From: Cytophagales bacterium
Lineage (GTDB): Bacteria > Bacteroidota > Bacteroidia > Cytophagales > Cyclobacteriaceae
NCBI GenBank assembly: GCA_029262955.1
Contig: JAJCYL010000083.1
Span: forward strand, 1-16,803
Length of the DNA stretch: 16,803 bases
Direction of reading: 5' to 3'
Shown here piece by piece: positions 13,646 to 16,803 of the stretch. The position numbers were made by a program, and so were the translations under genes. Position 1 is the stretch's first letter, and each line of letters begins with the position of its first letter. The notes beneath the pieces are model-generated. The model did no database searches. It was not told the DNA's origin and worked only from the letters and a program-made list of their open reading frames with translations.

Positions 13646-15535
13646 TTGAAGTACAAGGATTTTTATAATCAAAGTATTGACCAGCCTATTGAATTTTGGG
13701 AGAAACAATCCAGAATAATTAATTGGTTTAAACCTCCAACGGAAATATTAAGCCAAGATGAACATGAGCTTTATCGTTGGTACAGGGGAGGAAAGCTAAA
13801 TACATCTTTTTTGGCGATCGATCAGCACATTGAAAGTGGTAACGGAGAGAAAACAGCCCTTATTTATGACTCACCAGTAACCCATAAGGTCGAGCATTTT
13901 ACCTATAATGACTTGCTCGTGAGAGTTGAAAAGACTGCGGGTTTTCTTAAAGAACTGGGTGTTGAAAAAGGAGATCGGGTGATCATATATATGCCTATGA
14001 TTCCTGAAACGGCATTTGCAATGCTGGCTTGTGCAAGAATTGGTGCAGTACATTCGGTTGTTTTTGGTGGTTTTGCATCGAATGAATTGGCAATTAGGAT
14101 AGATGATGCCAGGCCAAAGGTTCTTTTGACGGCTTCAGGTGGATTAGAGATTGATAGGGTGATCCCCTATAAGCCTATGGTCGATGACGCCTGTGATCAG
14201 AGTATTTACAAAGTAGAACATGTGGTGGTTCTACAACGGGATTTTGTCACTGCAGAATTGAAACCCCCAAGAGACCGTGATTGGCAGGATCTCTATGAAA
14301 ATGCTCCCCGGCAGGGTTACGTTGAGCTTGACGCAACAGATCCTCTTTATATTATTTACACTTCTGGAACTACGGGTAAGCCAAAAGGGGTTGTGAGGGA
14401 TAATGGCGGACATGCGGTGGCTATGAAATTTAGCATGGAATATGTTTATGGGGTTAGTCAGGATGACGTTTATTGGGCGGCCTCAGATTTTGGCTGGGCC
14501 GTGGGGCATTCTTACATTGTTTATGGCCCGTTAATTCATGGATGTACGACCATACTATTTGAGGGTAAGCCAACAAAGACACCTGATGCAGGTACCTTCT
14601 GGAGGATTATTGAAGATCATAAAGTAAATATATTTTTTACGGCACCAACCGCATTTAGGGCCATCAAAAAAGAGGATTCAGAAGGCAAACTAAAGATGAA
14701 GTATGATACATCTTCTCTAAAGAGACAATTCCTGGCCGGAGAAAGGTGTGATGTGTCTACACTCAAGTGGTTGGAGGACTTACTCAAGGTTCCAGTGATT
14801 GATCATTGGTGGCAGACAGAATCAGGTTGGCCAATGATTGCTCAGATGACAGGGATTGAGACCTATCCTGTTAAACCAGGTTCTTCTGGAAAACCGGTGA
14901 CGGGCTACCAATTCGAGATTATAGATGATGCTGGTAATCTAATGCCAAGAGGTAAGGAAGGTTCATTGGTTATTAAATATCCTCTTCCTCCTGGCTGCCT
15001 GCCAAATCTCTGGAATGATGTTGACCGATTTAAAGAATCATACTTAGACTTTGTGCCTGGTTACTATTTTTCAGGTGATGGTGCTTACATCGATGAAGAT
15101 GGATACATTTTTATTACCGGTAGAATAGATGACGTTATCAATGTAGCAGGCCATAGATTATCAACTTCTGACATGGAAGAAATTGTAGCTTCTCATAGCA
15201 GTGTTGCCGAATGTGCAGTAATTGGAGTAAATGATGAAATAAAAGGTCAGGTCCCACTGGGGTTAATAGTGGTCAAGGAGGGAGTTGACATCATCCCCCA
15301 AAAACTGGAAAAAGACCTGATTGAAATGGTTAGGCAACGTTTGGGTGCTGTGGCCGCTTTTAAAACTTCGTTAGTTGTTAAGAGATTACCAAAAACAAGG
15401 TCAGGGAAAATTCTAAGAAAGTCATTGAGAGCCCTGGCGAACAGGGAAACCATCGCTCTTCCTTCAACCATTGAAGATCCAGCCGTTCTTGATGAAATTG
15501 AAGCGATTTTTGAGTTACATAGAAAAGCAGATTAA
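13646..15535 (+). CDS. prpE: Propionyl-CoA synthetase (PrpE-like acyl-CoA synthetase, AMP-forming)
   Basis: A 629-residue ANL-superfamily enzyme that activates propionate (or acetate) with ATP and CoA. Core motifs are YIIYTSGTTGKPKGVVRDNG (~235-254), WWQTESGWPMIAQ (~388-400), YFSGDGAYIDEDGYIF (~474-489), TGRIDDVINVAGHRLS (~491-506) and KTRSGKILRK with catalytic K588, the usual acetylation target. The GVVRDNGGHAVAMKFSM segment and the N-terminus (YKDFYNQSIDQPIEFW) point to PrpE/ACSS3-type rather than Acs-type enzymes. The start is a TTG at 13646: it places Met at the expected residue before 'xYxxFY', and no in-frame ATG is near. The thioesterase gene begins 4 nt after its stop. It divergently faces the ECF sigma gene. 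The product would feed the carboxylase beta subunit encoded at 2341-3894. Confidence 0.93.
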   Translation: MKYKDFYNQSIDQPIEFWEKQSRIINWFKPPTEILSQDEHELYRWYRGGKLNTSFLAIDQHIESGNGEKTALIYDSPVTHKVEHFTYNDLLVRVEKTAGFLKELGVEKGDRVIIYMPMIPETAFAMLACARIGAVHSVVFGGFASNELAIRIDDARPKVLLTASGGLEIDRVIPYKPMVDDACDQSIYKVEHVVVLQRDFVTAELKPPRDRDWQDLYENAPRQGYVELDATDPLYIIYTSGTTGKPKGVVRDNGGHAVAMKFSMEYVYGVSQDDVYWAASDFGWAVGHSYIVYGPLIHGCTTILFEGKPTKTPDAGTFWRIIEDHKVNIFFTAPTAFRAIKKEDSEGKLKMKYDTSSLKRQFLAGERCDVSTLKWLEDLLKVPVIDHWWQTESGWPMIAQMTGIETYPVKPGSSGKPVTGYQFEIIDDAGNLMPRGKEGSLVIKYPLPPGCLPNLWNDVDRFKESYLDFVPGYYFSGDGAYIDEDGYIFITGRIDDVINVAGHRLSTSDMEEIVASHSSVAECAVIGVNDEIKGQVPLGLIVVKEGVDIIPQKLEKDLIEMVRQRLGAVAAFKTSLVVKRLPKTRSGKILRKSLRALANRETIALPSTIEDPAVLDEIEAIFELHRKAD

Positions 15536-15539
15536 ACAT

Positions 15540-16097
15540 ATGAGTAATATAATTGAGAAACCAGTTTCGGATTCCAGAACTACCATGACGGAATTGATGA
15601 TTCCATCATATGCTAATTTTGGAGGTAAAATACACGGCGGGATTCTCCTTTCGCTTATGGACAAAGTGGCTTACGCTTGCTCAAGTAAGCATGCGGGTGC
15701 CTATTGTGTAACAGTATCAGTAGATAAGGTAAATTTTCTTCAACCTGTTGAGGTTGGAGAATTGATATCACTTCATGCGGCTGTTAATTAGGTAGGTCGA
15801 ACCTCCTTAGTTGTGGGCATCAAAATCATTGCAGAGAATGTAAAGGAGGGTCATGTTAAACATACTAATTCGAGTTATTTCACGATGGTCGCGAAGGGAG
15901 ACGACAACAAACCGGTTGAAGTTCCAGGCCTGATCTTAGAAGGAAAGGAGGATGTAAGAAGGTTTGTTCAGGCTATAAGGAGAAGAAAGTTCAATGCCGA
16001 TACTGAATCTAAAATGAGGAGTAGCAGCAAGGAGTTTTTGTTTGATGAAAATATGAAGCTATTGGAGGGCCAACGTTGCAAAGTACATTTAAAGTAA
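15540..16097 (+). pseudogene. Acyl-CoA thioesterase (hotdog fold, ACOT/YciA type) interrupted by an in-frame TAG
   Basis: The intact reading would be about 185 residues. The first 83 codons (ATG at 15540) give a hotdog N-half with NFGGKIHGGILLSLMDKVAY (~26-45), carrying the conserved Asn, His-Gly-Gly and Asp, plus SVDKVNFLQPVEVGELI. Codon 84 is TAG (15789-15791). The same frame then continues as VGRTSLVVGIKIIAENVKEG, HVKHTNSSYFTMVA and a C-terminal tail to a TAA at 16095-16097. In relatives the junction reads 'N-Y-V-G-R-T-S', so one substitution (TAT or TAC to TAG) accounts for the break; no indel is needed. The second half is well conserved, suggesting a recent mutation, a sequencing error or readthrough. 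A GTG at 15813 could restart the C-half, but that alone lacks the active-site segment. It lies 4 nt after prpE and was presumably its operon partner, hydrolysing acyl-CoA. Confidence 0.85.
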
Positions 16098-16152
16098 CTG
16101 TACCTAATGATAGTGTTTTAGTGAGGGGTTTTTCAAGGAGACCTGGAAATTG

Positions 16153-16201
16153 ATCTTATAAAAATCGACTACCAGATTGGCAGGTTTTGGATAAGATTTT
16201 T
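16153..16201 (+). terminator. Possible intrinsic terminator after the prpE-thioesterase operon
   Basis: ATCTTAT (16153-16159) pairs with ATAAGAT (16191-16197). AAAA next to the left arm can pair with TTTT before the right arm, and a small CCA-GAT-TGG hairpin lies inside. The right arm runs straight into five T residues (16197-16201). The stem is A/T-rich and interrupted, so this is a weak call, but it is about 55 bp past the thioesterase stop in the right orientation. Confidence 0.33.
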
Positions 16202-16325
16202 CCATAAAATGTTTTTATTTTAATAACTGATCGTTCCAAATACACTACCAGCAATAGTGTTGAGACCTCGTTTTACCATCTAAAGATATGCATTGGTTAC
16301 TAATAATATATCGATTTAAATTGGA

Positions 16326-16481
16326 ATGAAGACCAAAGAATGCCCTTCATGTGCAATGGAGGTAGATGCAGAAAGTAAAATCTGTCCAGTATGCAGCTAT
16401 GAATTTGCAGAGACCAGCACCTTGGCAAGATGGACTGCTATACTCCTGGTGGTCGTGATTTTGTTATACCTCTTATTCTAA
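16326..16481 (+). CDS. Small zinc-ribbon membrane protein (51 aa)
   Basis: A 51-codon ATG frame with a clear two-part design. The N-terminus has a zinc ribbon, C6-x-x-C9 and C20-x-x-C23, in MKTKECPSCAMEVDAESKIC followed by PVCSYEF, with the typical aromatic/acidic turn. After a short linker (AETSTLARW) a strongly hydrophobic segment, TAILLVVVILLYLLF (~37-51), runs to the C-terminus. Tail-anchored zinc-ribbon micro-proteins of this shape are common in Bacteroidota, usually annotated only as zinc-ribbon domain proteins. The cytosolic ribbon would sit at the membrane face. No function is known, and no operon partner is evident: about 230 bp separate it from the thioesterase. The paired Cys motifs and the in-frame membrane helix make chance unlikely despite the small size. 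Confidence 0.68.
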   Translation: MKTKECPSCAMEVDAESKICPVCSYEFAETSTLARWTAILLVVVILLYLLF

Positions 16482-16541
16482 AATGGGCATAATTTAATTG
16501 TGACAACGATATTGCTGATTCCGACGCTGAGGTAAAGCTGT

Positions 16542-16568
16542 GCTTCAAGACATTTGATGTCGCGAAGC
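16542..16568. repeat. Hairpin-forming inverted repeat
   Basis: GCTTC (16542-16546) pairs with GAAGC (16564-16568) and GACAT (16549-16553) with ATGTC (16557-16561), separated by a 2x2 internal loop and closed by a TTG loop. No T-tract follows on the plus strand, so it is not an obvious terminator in that direction. It lies just beyond the 3' end of the doubtful minus-strand ORF. Confidence 0.4.
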
Positions 16569-16588
16569 CTATATGTCAAAGTTAGATC

Positions 16589-16744
16589 TTACGATACGGT
16601 TTGCTGCTCTTTTACAGGGTTGCCCTTATTAACAGGGCGGCCCTTAACCATAGATGTAGCAAGTTGAAGGTATTGGCCGAGTTCGCGAAAACGCTTTCTC
16701 CGAAGTCTAACGATCACGTGATCGAGGTGTACTGAATTATCCAT
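16589..16744 (-). CDS. Doubtful small basic ORF (51 aa) with a hexapeptide repeat
   Basis: Minus-strand ATG at 16744 to TAA at 16589-16591, with the frame open a further 17 codons upstream to a TAG at 16798-16796. The product would be strongly basic (VRLRRKRFRELGQYLQ in the middle) and ends with a tandem hexapeptide, KGRPVN then KGNPVK, produced by an 18-nt direct repeat. Codons such as CTC, CGC and GGC are more GC-rich than in neighbouring genes. I recognise no family. It may be a real small gene, a remnant of a longer foreign gene, or simply chance around the structured DNA (a hairpin and a 14-bp palindrome lie within it). Confidence 0.25.
   Translation of the reverse strand: MDNSVHLDHVIVRLRRKRFRELGQYLQLATSMVKGRPVNKGNPVKEQQTVS
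16614..16649. repeat. 18-bp tandem repeat that also forms an 11-bp hairpin
   Basis: ACAGGGTTGCCCTTA (from 16614) recurs as ACAGGGCGGCCCTTA (from 16632), two units of 18 bp that match at 13 of their first 15 positions. The same bases allow AGGGTTGCCCT (16616-16626) to pair with AGGGCGGCCCT (16634-16644) over 11 positions with two G-U pairs and a 7-nt loop. Confidence 0.55.
16711..16724. repeat. 14-bp perfect palindrome CGATCACGTGATCG
   Basis: A spacer-free perfect dyad containing the CACGTG hexamer, about 20 bp inside the 5' end of the doubtful minus-strand ORF. It could be a protein-binding site, but no adjacent promoter supports this and it may be fortuitous. Confidence 0.4.
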
Positions 16745-16803
16745 TAGCTGTTGACTAAAATACGGTTCTAATTTAGGAATTTGAAATGTATGTTCCTATA
16801 GGT

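Noticed and set aside
15813..16097. Separate gene starting at GTG 15813
   Set aside because: It is the in-frame C-terminal half of the interrupted thioesterase and lacks the active-site segment; annotated as part of one broken gene.
16242..16260. ACACTA/TAGTGT inverted repeat upstream of the zinc-ribbon gene
   Set aside because: Only 6 bp with a 7-nt loop and no T-tract or promoter context; expected by chance at this size.

Overview
The window looks like a chromosomal segment of a Bacteroidota species, probably a marine Cytophagales-type organism. The inference rests on roughly 40% GC by eye, an ECF sigma factor/FecR pair whose FecR has the C-terminal DUF4974-type region, near-absence of Shine-Dalgarno sequences, several boxes matching the Bacteroidota -7 promoter consensus TAnnTTTG, and the mix of gene families. 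Most genes are ordinary housekeeping or catabolic functions. No IS element, prophage, CRISPR array, tRNA or rRNA was seen.

Left part (1-6066): the end of a UbiA-like membrane protein meets, tail to tail, a leftward group of three genes: acyl-CoA (probably propionyl-CoA) carboxylase beta subunit, M42 aminopeptidase, and a BtuF-like metal/cobalamin-binding protein without a signal peptide. Divergent from these, a Ppx/GppA phosphatase abuts a malate/L-lactate dehydrogenase-family oxidoreductase with no spacer.

Middle (6067-9425): a 499-bp gene-free stretch holds the most unusual structure of the window. Two tandem, leftward, roughly 60-65-nt transcription units each have a TACATTTG promoter box, an identical 23-nt core at the predicted 5' end and a hairpin/T-tract terminator. 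I read them as paired small RNAs and do not recognise the family. They are followed by hutI overlapping an arylamine N-acetyltransferase gene, then a leftward pair encoding a DUF1272 zinc protein and a group III truncated haemoglobin.

Regulatory block (9531-13574): a putative small exported peptide, a CadC-like membrane-anchored winged-helix protein with a PD40/TolB-like propeller, and, convergent to it, an ECF sigma factor and its FecR-type anti-sigma. No TonB receptor gene follows the FecR gene, which is atypical.

Right part (13646-16803): a propionyl-CoA synthetase gene with a TTG start is followed 4 nt later by an acyl-CoA thioesterase gene interrupted by one in-frame TAG, exactly where the family normally has Tyr. 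The propionyl-CoA synthetase (propionate to propionyl-CoA) and the carboxylase beta subunit (propionyl-CoA to methylmalonyl-CoA) would act in sequence, although they are 10 kb apart. The last 700 bp contain a 51-codon zinc-ribbon/transmembrane gene and a doubtful basic 51-codon ORF with palindromes and an in-frame repeat.
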